Origin: Magnolia sinica
Taxonomy: Eukaryota > Streptophyta > Magnoliopsida > Magnoliales > Magnoliaceae
Direction: 5' to 3'
Assembly (NCBI RefSeq): GCF_029962835.1
Contig: NC_080583.1
Location: forward strand, 71,719,158-71,783,157
DNA length: 64,000 nt
Below, one piece after another: positions 45,234 through 56,225 of the stretch; the first letter of the stretch is position 1, and every line of letters begins with the position of its first letter. Below the pieces are notes generated by a model. That model had not been told where the DNA came from. It made no database searches and worked only from the letters and a program-made list of their open reading frames with translations. A program made the position numbers and the translations under genes.

Positions 45234-48200
45234 TGTCACGCCCCAAAATTTGGATACAGAGTGTGCACCCTCAGACCTGAGTTTCGACTCATGACACGTA
45301 CACCGAGTGTACTTCATTCATTCTCCACACAATTGTCTAGAGGCATAATTTAATGAATTCTAAGTTCACATCCAAATTTAACATCCATTCATCCACAGTT
45401 GTATTACCTTCCTATAATTTCCATCATCATATATTCAAAAACACATCGTTTGAACAAGAATAATCTGAGTCCACTCATTGAAACTTCATTCAATAAAAAA
45501 ATAAAATAATAATAAATCGAATATTATTTAACATGATCATTTTATAAACAATGGCAAATCATATTTATGTACAAATAGATATAAAAAGAAATCAAAATTC
45601 TAAATAATTTATTAATCCGGCCAACGTAGCAAGTTCGTCATTTGCTAAATATGACACATGGTCCCGTGATTCATTTGGAAATCGGTCCTCATTTTTCATC
45701 ACTTAGTTTGAATTTCCTGTTTCATTTGTCTCTGTACGATTGACAATTCACAACATTAGCTGGCCAGGCTAATGAGTGAACCCATCATGGTTCATACACG
45801 TCATAATTAAAATAGAAATGCATGGATGTCATAAGATGCATGGATGCGTGAATGCATCAAGTGGGTAGATTTGTCCACTTGCTTGAGTTGGATTCAATCA
45901 ACCTGCATCTCCCCTTTTTGGGTAGGCTTCTACATATTGTGGGCATCCAGGGATGGTCCCCTTTGTCACTCAGTACTATAAGTACCTACAGGTCTTCTGG
46001 GGTGTGCCTATAGGATTCAACGTAGGTGCGCTATGCATGACATGAATGAATGAAAATAATCGATACATCATATTAGCATGTTGTCACGTATATCATAATG
46101 TCATATTCATATACTTTCAAGCTTAAACAAATATAATAAAACAACCAATACAGAGAATTACACTCAACATATCAATTAAATAACTACTTTAAGTAGAACG
46201 AAGAGGAAATAGGTTGGGATCACTCACCTGTACTTGATAGAGGCAAATCCATCGAAAATCTTACATGTTTGAATATAGGATCCCTAATGAATAATGTAAA
46301 TAAAATCATGAATTAATCTAATCACTCCATTCAATAGAGCTCGCTTTTGACTAAATCAGAGTAACCCACCTTCATTAATTAATTTACAATTTAATTTAAG
46401 GTGAATTATGTATATTATGAACTTAATCTGTTTTTGAATTTCAGCAAATGATAGATCGGTCCAGGATTCTATCGATCGATTCCTTTGATCAATCAAGATC
46501 AATTGAAGATTCCTCAATTGAATCGAACATTGATCGATTGAGAAATTTTGGATTTTCCTCAATTTTCAACTTTGAAAGGTTTTATGATTTATACAAGGTT
46601 GATTTGAACCATCCATCAATTTTCACAAAATCAAATTAGGAAACGACCAACGAATTGTTCAGATCTAGACCATTTAAGATCAAAGTAATCATATAGTATC
46701 ATAACTAGTTTTCAATTGTTGTGGACCGTTTAATGATCAGATCCATCTAAGATTTTGAATACAATCACAGATCTAACCTGGAGTCTATTTATATGGTATA
46801 GATCAGATCTCATGCATCTAAAAATCCATTGAATTAGTAAATATATAAGGCAATGATCGCGATTTAACTTGATCGGTGTGACCCACCTAATGGTCGAATC
46901 ACTCCAAATTTTGAGGCCTTGATATATTTTAGCCTTAGGAATCATATGGTCAACATGGATCTAATCTAATTCAACCAGACGATCTCACACCAATCTCTAT
47001 AGCAAGAGATTTCACCTAAGATTTACTATTTTCATCATATGCATCAATAGGCCGATGCGATAAACATGTGGTCAATCCAACTCATTCATTGCATAGATCT
47101 TAAAGAATAAATCTGAATTATTAGAAAATAAAATTAAAATATCCATCACTAATTTGTATCAAAGGCGACTTAAGGTTTTCTCATCTCTCTCTCTCTCTCT
47201 CTGTCTTTTTGTTGAGAAATGTTTTGAAAAGAGAGGTTTTCATAAAGCTTCGGATCCAAGTCTGAAAGTTTCATTAACAACCGAAGATATGGATTGAGTT
47301 GTGTCAGTTTACACGGAATGATTCCAGTGTAGGTTTTATCAGTGTATTCTTAATGCTATCTGATTAATCTGTATCCTTATCATTTAAATAAAATCTTATG
47401 TTAAAAGATTTGTGATTGGATACTAATGTGATGGCCCACTCGAGGATCGAGACAAATTTCCAATTGGTGCATAGACGAAGATGTATGGTCGTAGTTTCTT
47501 GATCGAAGGAGATAATGGGGTTAATGAAAAATTTCACACTACAATGTATTTCTTTATTTTGGCGACATTGGATGGTTTAGATGGGACCCACAAAGCTCAT
47601 GTGGTCCACAATTCAGAGGTTAAGGGCGGTTGTATCAATGGGTTGCATAAAAATCTTTTATGGTGTTTTCATATGTTGTCGCAAGAGACAGTTTCTGGTT
47701 GCTATCTTTGGATTGGTTGGAGTCTTTAGGATTCTGTAACAGTTTTGGCATGGATTTGATGATATCGAGTGGTTAGGATTCAACTCTTGACTCCAAGTTC
47801 TCTCTCGAAACAACCCACCAATAAGAAAACACAAGTAGAGACTGCCAAAGGATGTATTTTGATTTAATTAGGGTCCAGAGATGATGGAGAACATCCCATA
47901 TGGATGGTTGGGATTGGATGGATGAGTTTAACCTAATAGACAATTATGATTAACTCATGAATGACTCATATTAAAGATCAGGAGTATCTCCTAAAGATAA
48001 AGGAGAGTCGATCTTGAATAGGGAGTGAAAATAGGTTGTTTCCATTTGAAGCTTTATTTATGTGTTGGATAAAGCTATTATTTAGGGAACTGTTTTAGAG
48101 GACTTCTTTCATACAAATACGTGCTTTTCAATTGGTGGCATTCACGAACATGTTATGAGAAATCCACTCTGTCCATTCACTTTGCCTAATCATATTAGTA

Positions 48201-49535
48201 CATGGGTCCAAAAATGAAGTAGAACTAGTACTTGAGTGGCCTGCTTGATTATAGACAGTGAGCAAGAAGAACTACCATTAAAACTTCTACCCGCATGTGT
48301 GTGCACACGTGTGAAGGATGGAAACATTGGTGACGTGTGAGGATGAAACGGTGAAGCTGTTTCCTACTACTAACATTCTTTCCAATTTTTTTCTCTTTTT
48401 TCTTTTTTAAATGGATATTATTATCGTATAAAGACCAAATGTTTATCTTCCTTTTTTTTTTAAGATGCGGGACCTACAACGATGTGGACCAAAATCCACT
48501 CCATTCATCAGTTTTGTCATATTAAGTTGGGCCACTAGCCCAAATATGAGACAAATCTGAATCTTAGGTGGGATGCATCATAGCTAGAAAATTGTTTACC
48601 ATTGAAAACTTTCCTATAATAATTCAAACATACGTAAGACACCCTTTACACTAGTTGTTACAAATTTGCCATTTTTATGGCTGAGTTTTTCACCTCGAGT
48701 AAAGTATGAATGCACCGTCCATTAGGGACAAAATTTTAGTATAACCTACTAATTTGCATGCTTTATTAACATATTAAGTTTAGGCCTTAATCTCACAAGA
48801 ATGACCAAGATGGCATTTAATGGGTTCTCACACTTCATGATCCAAAATAATGTTTACACACATCTAATGGAAAAGTTAGCTAGTAGATTTAAAGTATATC
48901 CTACGATCTTCTAAATGATCGGTTTATTTAGGAATTTGGATGACCCAGTTGGTATATTAGACTATGATGGACGATCAATTGATAGTAAAAAATTTAAGTA
49001 ATTAGATAGTGATGATATTAATAATGTATATGGGTTATTGTATGGTTGGTTTCACAAACAAATATGTATAAAGTGATTTTTGGATATAATTTAGGTAAAA
49101 ATGTATACCGTTAAATTCAAGCGATTGGTTCACGAGTGTAAAATACTTAGATCATAGTTTTGACGGTAAGTTAAGCATATTTATAAGTGATGAAGAAGAT
49201 GAGAGGATTCAAATTTTAATTTGATGTGTGAATAAGTGGATATGAAGATCTGGTAGTTACTTTACTTTGATCGAGTGGTCCAAATTCAAAGCGTCTTTAT
49301 TCGATGGTGATAGGTTGTATCAATGGTGAGTTTTAATCTACGGATAAGAATACTAGGGTATTTAATGGTTCATCCTATTAATCAATAGTTAAAAAGTACT
49401 CCCTATGGTTTAGATTCAATCTAAAGTACAGATAGACGATTAAAATTGACAGATCTACAAATATACAATTGAACAAGTGTAATCTTATATTCTTATGTAT
49501 GGGTAAACTAGTACTCTAAAGTTCGGGTCATTACA
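45234..49535. mobile_element. 4.3 kb solo LTR inserted in the copia element
   Basis: It begins TGTCACGCCCC and ends GGGTCATTACA, and is bordered by a perfect duplication CATAT (45229-45233 and 49536-49540). No internal region is present, so it is a solo LTR left by LTR-LTR recombination. The TGTCACGCCCC start resembles the LTR at 34038 (TGTAACGCCCC), pointing to a chromovirus-type family. It sits in the RNase H region of the copia element. MITE-like half cores lie inside near 48110-48330 and 48465-48620, and a CT microsatellite at 47184-47202. Confidence 0.85.
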
Positions 49536-49540
49536 CATAT

Positions 49541-51260
49541 TGTCCACGTAATCTGAATTCACATACCCTACTAACTTGTCCTATGATTTTTCAAATGTCG
49601 AAATGTATTTTTGCGTATCTCGAATGTATTGAAATAGTCATTTCACTGCCTCCCAGTATTGTTTTTCAAGGTTAGCTATGTATCTACTAATGACACCCAC
49701 CACATGTGAAATATCCGGTCTTTGACCATACCATGACATACTTTAAATTGTCAACCACACTTAAATAATATACATGAGACATAACTTGTTTTTCTTCATC
49801 TGTTTCATAACACTCATTAGAACAAAGCAAAAAATGAGCCGCGTGGGGAATGCTGATCGGTTTTGCCTTGTCCGTCACATACTTCACCAATACCTTCTCA
49901 AAGTATTGAGTTTGAGATAATTAGAACATTCTCCTCTTCCTGTCACTGTATATGTCAATGGTGAGAACTTTCTTTGCAGCTTCCGGATCTTTCATCTTGA
50001 ATGTCTTTGATAGTTGAGCCTTCAGTATTCAATCTCAGACATGTTATGACTATAGGGGTACACGAGTCGAACTGAGTCGAGCTGGGCACATCTCGACTTG
50101 GCTCGGCCACTTGCTGACCTCAGCTCAATCCTCGAGCCTGATTGTCTAACTCGGCTCGGTTCAGTCAGCGGCTTGGGCCAGTTCGAGTCGAGTTCGCGCT
50201 AAGATCGAGACAAGTTTGCCCATGCAGCATTTTCACAAACACATGGACTACACCTTAAAAATCTCACTATATGTAAAACATCAGCAGTGTTTTTACAAGT
50301 ATTTCATCAAACACCTTCTAAGTAACATAAAAATCAAGAAGAAAAAATGGTGTTTGTTTCATATACATACCTTCCTTGCCACCAGCCACACTTTATTGAG
50401 TCATTTCATTAAACACTTGGTGAGCAACATCAATTTCAAAGTAACCGAGTCAACGAACTGGTTCGATCCGAGTTCGATTTGAGGTAGGTTCGATCCAAGT
50501 CGAGTCAAGCTTGGGCAAGCTCGAACTCAGTTCGAAATTTTTTCAAGCTCAAAAAATCAGCTCAACTCGGTTTGAACTCAGTTTCGAATCCAGTCGAATC
50601 AAGCTTTTTCAAGTCGAGTCAAGCGAGCTAACTGAACTAACTCGGTTCATGTACAGCCCTAGCTATGACTGGTAATGAGCATGTCATCAACATATAATAC
50701 CAAGATAATGAACTTCCTCTCACTCGATATATTAAAATAAACACAATGATTATACTCAGTCCCAGTAAACTTCTGATTCATCATGAAATAATCAAATTTC
50801 TTGTATAGTGCCTAGGAAACTATTTTGTGCCATACAACGACCTATTCAACCTACAAACCATGTTCTCTGCCCCTTGTATTTTGAAACTTTCTTGTTACTT
50901 CATATAAATCCATTTTTCTAGTTCCCCGTACAGGAAAGCAGTCTTCACATCCATATGCCCTAACTCGAGATTGTATTGGGCAAATAACGTCAATACAAAT
51001 CTGATAGATACTTCACCATAGACGCGAAGATCTCAGTGAAGGTGATACATTCTCTCTTAGAATATTCTTTTACTACTAACTTTTCTTTATACCTATCATG
51101 TTTCTCCCTGAATATCCACTTACACTTAATTACTTTATGGCTAAAGGGAAGCTCCACCAGCTCCCATGTCTCATTCTTGTACAAGGAGTTCATCTTATCA
51201 TACATCGTCACTTTTCACTTTTCGGCATTTACATCGTCAAGAGCCTCCTAAAAAGTAGAT
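49541..51260 (-). mobile_element. RT and RNase H region of the copia element
   Basis: Recognisable pieces are NETWELVELPFSHKVIKCKWIFREK (quoted in part: ETWELVELP, KVIKCKWIFR) at the start of reverse transcriptase, near 51.1-51.2 kb. Towards 49.6-49.9 kb there are SIPHAAHFLLCSNE and a CGGCH-like end. A short TIR element lies within it. Broken. Confidence 0.8.
50052..50663. mobile_element. MITE (TAGGG-GTACA ends) inside copia RT
   Basis: The ends ATAGGGGTACACGAGTC and CATGTACAGCCCTAGC are imperfect mirrors. The inner flanks are rich in GAGTCGAACT and AGTTCGA words. TATGACT occurs directly outside both ends (50045-50051 and 50664-50670), a seven-base target duplication that would fit a hAT-type element if the eighth base has changed. 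Non-coding. Confidence 0.75.
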
Positions 51261-51699
51261 GAATCCCTATCATCCATAATGAGGGCAAATGCAACATTTG
51301 ATTCATCCTTATATCTCGCTGGTAACTTATGATCCCTTGAGGGATTCTTTCTCGCAGGTGGCTGCTCCACCTACTCTTATACCTCTGTTTGTGTCTCAAT
51401 ATCAGCCTGTGTCTTATTTCTATATATCTGAACGTCCACAACTAACTTTTCTACTTGTGCTTATCCTTACGGAACAAGGATCCCTCATCAAATTTGATGT
51501 CACAACTAAGGATAATTTTTCGTGTGGCTTGGTCGTATAACTTATATGCCTTCACACCATACCATATCCGACAAAGATGTACCTTTTTATACTTCGGTCC
51601 ATCTTATCTCTCTCAACTAACTGTATGTGAGAGTAATCATCGTAACCACTTGCAGCCTTGAGTAGTTTATCTACTGACTACTCCACACTTCATTTGAAA

Positions 51700-52300
51700 T
51701 TTTACAATCAATAATTGTAAAAGAGGACCAAGTCAGTAACAAGCCGTGTTAACGGCCTCAATCCACATTTTCTTACCCAATCCAACATTACTCATCATGC
51801 ATTGGGCCCTCTCCAAGAGAGTCTGATTCATCCGCTTAGCCACACTATTTTTCTCTGGTGTGTGGCCTATTATGTTGTGCCTCACGATCCCTTCATCTTT
51901 ACAAATATAATTAAATTCCCAAGAAGTGAATTTTCCACCATTATATGTCTTCAACACTTTCACTTTTCACCTTGACTGTTTTTTCACAATCACTTTCTAC
52001 TGTTTGAAGTTGGTGAAAACCTTGAATTTACTTTTTCAGAAAGTAAACCCACACATTTCTGGAATAGTCATCAATGAACGTAACGAATCATAACGAGACT
52101 CCACCAGAAACTACGGGCGATGACCTTTATACATCAAGATGCACATAATGTAGAACCCCCTCACAAACATGTTTACCAGACTTAAAAGATAACATCAATT
52201 GTTTTCTATATATATAATGCTCGCATATATAAAATCAATGCTTGTAAAACTGAATCCAACAGTCAGAAAGTACCTTCATGCTTTGCTCACTCATATAACC
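51700..52300 (-). mobile_element. integrase region of the copia element
   Basis: Minus-strand pieces include YNGGKFTSWEFN, GIVRHNIIGHTPEKN and ERAQCMMSNVGLGKKMWIEA, the second half of a copia integrase core of the TNT1 type. Broken. Confidence 0.8.
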
Positions 52301-52569
52301 TAGGCACGTATGCCATATGCATGCAGACGTGCAATCCGCTACAGACGTTGCAATTCCACTCGATGAAGTGCTCGTGATCAACCTGTAATGGTTACCATTC
52401 CTTGGTGCTTTTCATGACTAGGAGTGCCCCATTTGAAACCTTAAGAACACGAACAAACCCGATGAATTTACATCCAAGTGCCTCGAGTGCATTTTAAGAT
52501 ACCAAACTCTTTCTCAACTCAAGAACCATCAAACATCTTAATGCGCATTGATTCAACACTAACCACGTT

Positions 52570-52760
52570 TCAGACATTTTCATTTCCCATAAACATTTGG
52601 CCACCATCGTACTCGCTAAAACTAGTGAACCAACTCTTATGAGGGGTCATGTGATACGAAGCCCCCGTATCTAAAATCCATTCACCGTCAAAGTACCCGA
52701 ATTTTGATGCGGTCAACACATCACTACCACTTGCCTCCTCACTGGATTCCACAGTGTTGG
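52570..52760 (-). mobile_element. protease region of the copia element
   Basis: WILDTGASYHMTP is the aspartic protease active site of Tork/TNT1-type copia, with HKSWFTSF and GNENV downstream as usual. Confidence 0.85.
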
Positions 52761-52839
52761 AGTCTCTGATTTCTCTTTCCTAAACTTAAGATTCTGACAA
52801 TCCTTCTTCATGTGCCATATCATGCAATAATTCCAACAC

Positions 52840-53715
52840 TTTAGCTTGCCTTTTCCTTTGCCCTTACCCTTCGATTTGAATCTCGATCATGAAGATCCAC
52901 TTTCTGCTTAGAATTTCTCCCCATCGTAACAAGTGCATCTGTAGAAGTACCCACATCACATCTTTTCTTTCTCATCTCCTTCAACTGAAGGATTGAAATA
53001 ATGATTTTAATATTAATGGTCTTCCTACCAGTGCACAAAGAGTCTTTGAACGACTCATACAATTCTGAAAGAGAATTCAACAAAATACATGCTTGATCTT
53101 CATCATTCATCCCCTCATCTACATCCAACAATTTATAAATTAGCCTATTGAAGTTACTAATATGGGTCTCAACATCAACCCCCTCTATTATCTTTATATT
53201 GAACAACTGTAGCTTTAAATACAAACAATTCTCACGAGAATTCTTTATATAGGTGTTCTCTAACTTGGCCTATGTATCAGCCATAATCTTCTCTCTCATA
53301 ACATTGTAGAGGGCCTCATTTGTTCACTACAAAAAAACTGATTAAAGCTGACGATCATATAGTTGTTTCCCCGATAATTTTTAGTTATCAGCGAATCACA
53401 ATAAACCTGTCAACAAAAGTTAAGAGGTTTTTAATGGTGGACATTCAATCGCTATTGTTGTCTTATGGTGTGGTCCACCGGAGATTTAGATTTGGTTTAT
53501 TTTTTAGATAAAGCCCTAAAATGATCTCTAGATTTTGGCCTTTTGATCTAACTTGTTCCACTCTTTTTCTTTCATAGTTTTTGGTCGCTTTCCAAAGAGT
53601 GCATCTTCCAATCCTTGTTGAATTAAAAATCCCTTCATCTTCACCTTCCATAATTCAAAGTTGTCTTTCTTGGAATAGTTCTCTGTATCAAACTTCATGT
53701 TAGATGTCATAGATA
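52840..53715 (-). mobile_element. gag region of the copia element with a MITE fragment inside
   Basis: Gag pieces are MKFDTENYSKKDNFELWKVK, MKGFLIQQGLEDAL and HISNFNRLIYKLLD plus LLNSLSELYESFKDSL, matching copia gag (UBN2-type). A fragment at about 53325-53525 carries the foldback-MITE words TATGGTGTGGTCCACCGGAG and CCTAAAATGATCTC and starts CACTACAAAAAAAC. It is a foreign insertion. Broken. Confidence 0.8.
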
Positions 53716-53764
53716 CATTATCTTAAGATTCAATCTGCTTCCCAACGTTGTCTCTAATACCACT

Positions 53765-54147
53765 TGTTGAGACTTGCAGAATCACACAGAGAGGAATCAA
53801 ACAAAGTAATCACAATCACATAAGAAAAATCCAACCAGAGAACAAATCGAATTTACGTGGAAAAACCTTTGCGGGAAAAAATCATGACACAAAGTAAGAA
53901 TGCACTATGAAAAACGAAGTTACAAGAGATGAAACCTTACTGATCAAAGTCCCAAGAGTAAAAGCCATAGCCTTTGCCTTTCAAAACCCTCTCAAACCCT
54001 TAAGGATGCCTTAGAGAACCTTAATCCTTTCCTTAATCCCGTTTACACCCGATATATATACTACCGCAACCAGAATAGGAAACAAGTTGTGCACTTACAT
54101 AGTTCTTGTCGTGCCTATTATAGACAAATTTAAGACATTAGAGAACA
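53765..54147 (-). repeat. 5' LTR of the copia element
   Basis: A 383 bp LTR beginning TGTTGAGACTTG and ending GAGAACA on the plus strand, next to the primer site. It is shorter than its partner at 44143-44687 and aligns with it on both sides of that partner's palindrome-rich block. Confidence 0.85.
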
Positions 54148-54167
54148 ACAACCTTATCCTGACTTAA

Positions 54168-54682
54168 AAGGAAGCGGATTGAGTGGTGTGTTGGCGTTAC
54201 CAACTTCTGTAGACCCCACCATGATATATGTGTTATATCGACACCATCCATCCATTTAGATAGATCATTTTAGGGCATGAGCCCTAAAAATGAGGTAGAT
54301 CTAAAGCTTAAGTGGACCACACCACTGAAATCAATGGGAACAATGATTCCCAATGTTGAAACCTTCCTAGGGCCCACCATAATGTTTATTTACCATCGAA
54401 CCTATTCATAAGGTCATACATAAAATGAAGGAAAAAAAAACAAATATTAGATTGATACAAAACTTTATGACCCTAAGAAGTTTTCAATGGTAGACATTCA
54501 ATCCCATTTCTTTTTATGGTGTGGTCCACTAGAGCATTGGATCAATTTCATTTTTAGGCACAAGCCATAAAACGATCTCACCAAGTGGACGAACAGTTTG
54601 GATATAACACATGCATTATAGTGTGGCCCACGTAAACGCCAACACACCATGAGGTTGGCACAACACGCAATCCACTTCGACT
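54168..54682. mobile_element. foldback MITE with AAGCGGATTG ends
   Basis: AAGCGGATTGAGTGGTGTGT at the left is loosely mirrored by ACACGCAATCCACTTCG at the right, with GGTGTGTTGGCGTT and AACGCCAACACACC repeated in mirror inside. The CCCACCATGATATATGTG core, CCATCCATTTAGATAGAT and their mirrors follow. Same superfamily as family A. No coding capacity. Confidence 0.75.
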
Positions 54683-54909
54683 AAAACACCCTGCATTTTA
54701 ACTTTTCCAATCCCAATTCTATCCAAGGTAGAGGCTTACTTATTTTGTTAGAAGGTGGGGCCTTTGGGGAGCATAACGTGTTCAACATAAAAGATTGTTT
54801 ATCAATTGCTTCCCCAAGAAACAGATGAGACTTGTTAGAAGAGCTAGGTCTCTCCCAAGCCAATTAATTTTAGGAGAGTTGTGCCTTTGAAATTTCATGG
54901 AAACATTAA

Positions 54910-56101
54910 GGTGGGGTTTAGATCATAAGTTACTTTGGATAAGCTACTTATGCCATAAGTAGCTTATCTTGGTTTTTACTTATCAGCCGAGAAGTATATT
55001 TGGTAAAAAACATTCTTATCAATCAAAAAGTAGAAAAACATGTTTGATTTCCAACATCATACTCAATTATCCCTCAAGTCTGTTTGGTCCCCCTCACATC
55101 CACCATCTATCATGGGGGGCCATCCTTTAATATAGACCATTCATTGTGCGGGTCCCACCATTGATGTAGGGCATGCATCATCTGGAGTCTACTTTGGATG
55201 TGGGTCTTTCATCATTATGTCCTGACCTTCAATGTGCACCATTAATTATGTAGGGTCCACCTTTGATGTTGTTCATCCATCAAGTGGGATCCATCATCAA
55301 TGTTATTGTCCATCATATGAGGTTCACCTTCGATATCCACCACCTATCATGCAAAGCCCATATTTGATGTGGACCATCCATCATGTGGGCTCGACCTCTA
55401 ATGTGGGTCATCCATCATGCAAGGCCCGCCATGGATATTAGCCACTTATCATTAGGGCTGACCTTTGATGTGGACCATCCATCATGTGAGGCCTACTTGA
55501 TGTGTATCATCCATCATGTGGGGTCCACCATTAGTAATTATCCATCATGTGGAGCCAACCTTTGATGTGGGCTGTCCATCATGTGGGCGGCCCATCATGT
55601 AAGGCTTGCCTTGAATGTGGGTCATTCATCATCCAGAGCTGACCTTTAATGTGGACCGTCCATCATGTAGGCCCCACCTTTGAAGTAGGTCGTCCATCAT
55701 ACCAGCCCACTTTGGATGTGGGCTTTTATCATTATGGGATGACCTGTGATGTGAACCATCCATATGTGGGCCCACATTAATATGAGTTTATTCATCATGT
55801 GGGGCCCACCTTTTATGTGGACCATACACCATGTGAGACCTGCCTTCAATGTGAACAATCCACCATATGCGGCCTCCTTTGATTTTGATCATTAGAGAGA
55901 GCCTCCTTTAACATGGACCATGAGAGAGAAGTAGAAAAGAAAGCTAGAAAAAAGTTACTTATTAAGATAAATAGCTTTTAAATATTAACAAATAAATTAC
56001 TTTTACATTGATGCTAACCAAACTAACTTATGTGCAAAAGGAACTTAATTACTTAACAGAAGTTTTAAAAAGTAAATTATTTAGTGGTATCCAAATGGCC
56101 C
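54910..56101. mobile_element. short TIR element (GGGCCTGTTTGG type) filled by a minisatellite
   Basis: The left part GTTTAGATCATAAGTTACTT and the right part GTATCCAAATGGCCC, with AAGTTACTTATTAAGATAAA, match the ends of the elements at 4659-4997 and 5361-5963. TAA borders both sides (54907-54909 and 56102-56104). The middle is taken up by a tandem array. A further partial element of the same type starts at 56105 (GGGGGTGTTTGGATCG) and runs into the LINE at 56226. Confidence 0.7.
55085..55915. repeat. minisatellite, ~35 bp unit, about 24 degenerate copies
   Basis: The unit approximates CCATCCATCATGTGGGGCCC followed by ACCTTTGATGTGGA. Unit length varies and identity between copies is moderate. 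Words such as CATCATGTGGGGCCCACC overlap the MITE superfamily core, so the array may have grown from a MITE end. A single related stretch recurs at 61057-61105. Confidence 0.85.
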
Positions 56102-56225
56102 TAAGGGGGTGTTTGGATCGTAAGTTTCTTAAGATAAGCTACTTATGCCACAAGCAGCTTATTTTCATTTCTCAACTAGAAAGTAGAAAGACATGTTTAG
56201 GTTCTAACAACATAAGAATTTATGC

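Larger units (their letters stand above)
44143..54147 (-). mobile_element. Ty1/copia LTR retrotransposon (TNT1/Tork-like), old, broken, with nested insertions
   Basis: Flanked by ACAAC at 44138-44142 and 54148-54152, a clean five-base target duplication. The right LTR (53765-54147) abuts a primer site (TGGTATTAGAGA on the coding strand, iMet-like) and the left LTR (44143-44687) abuts a purine-rich tract. The order gag, protease, integrase, RT, RNase H is that of copia. Without its insertions it is about 5.1 kb. The LTRs differ by eye at well over a tenth of aligned positions, so it is much older than the Athila-like element. The coding region is broken many times. Confidence 0.9.

Noticed and set aside
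55232-55565. Histidine- and cysteine-rich small frames
   Set aside because: They are translations of the ~35 bp minisatellite and change frame with unit length.
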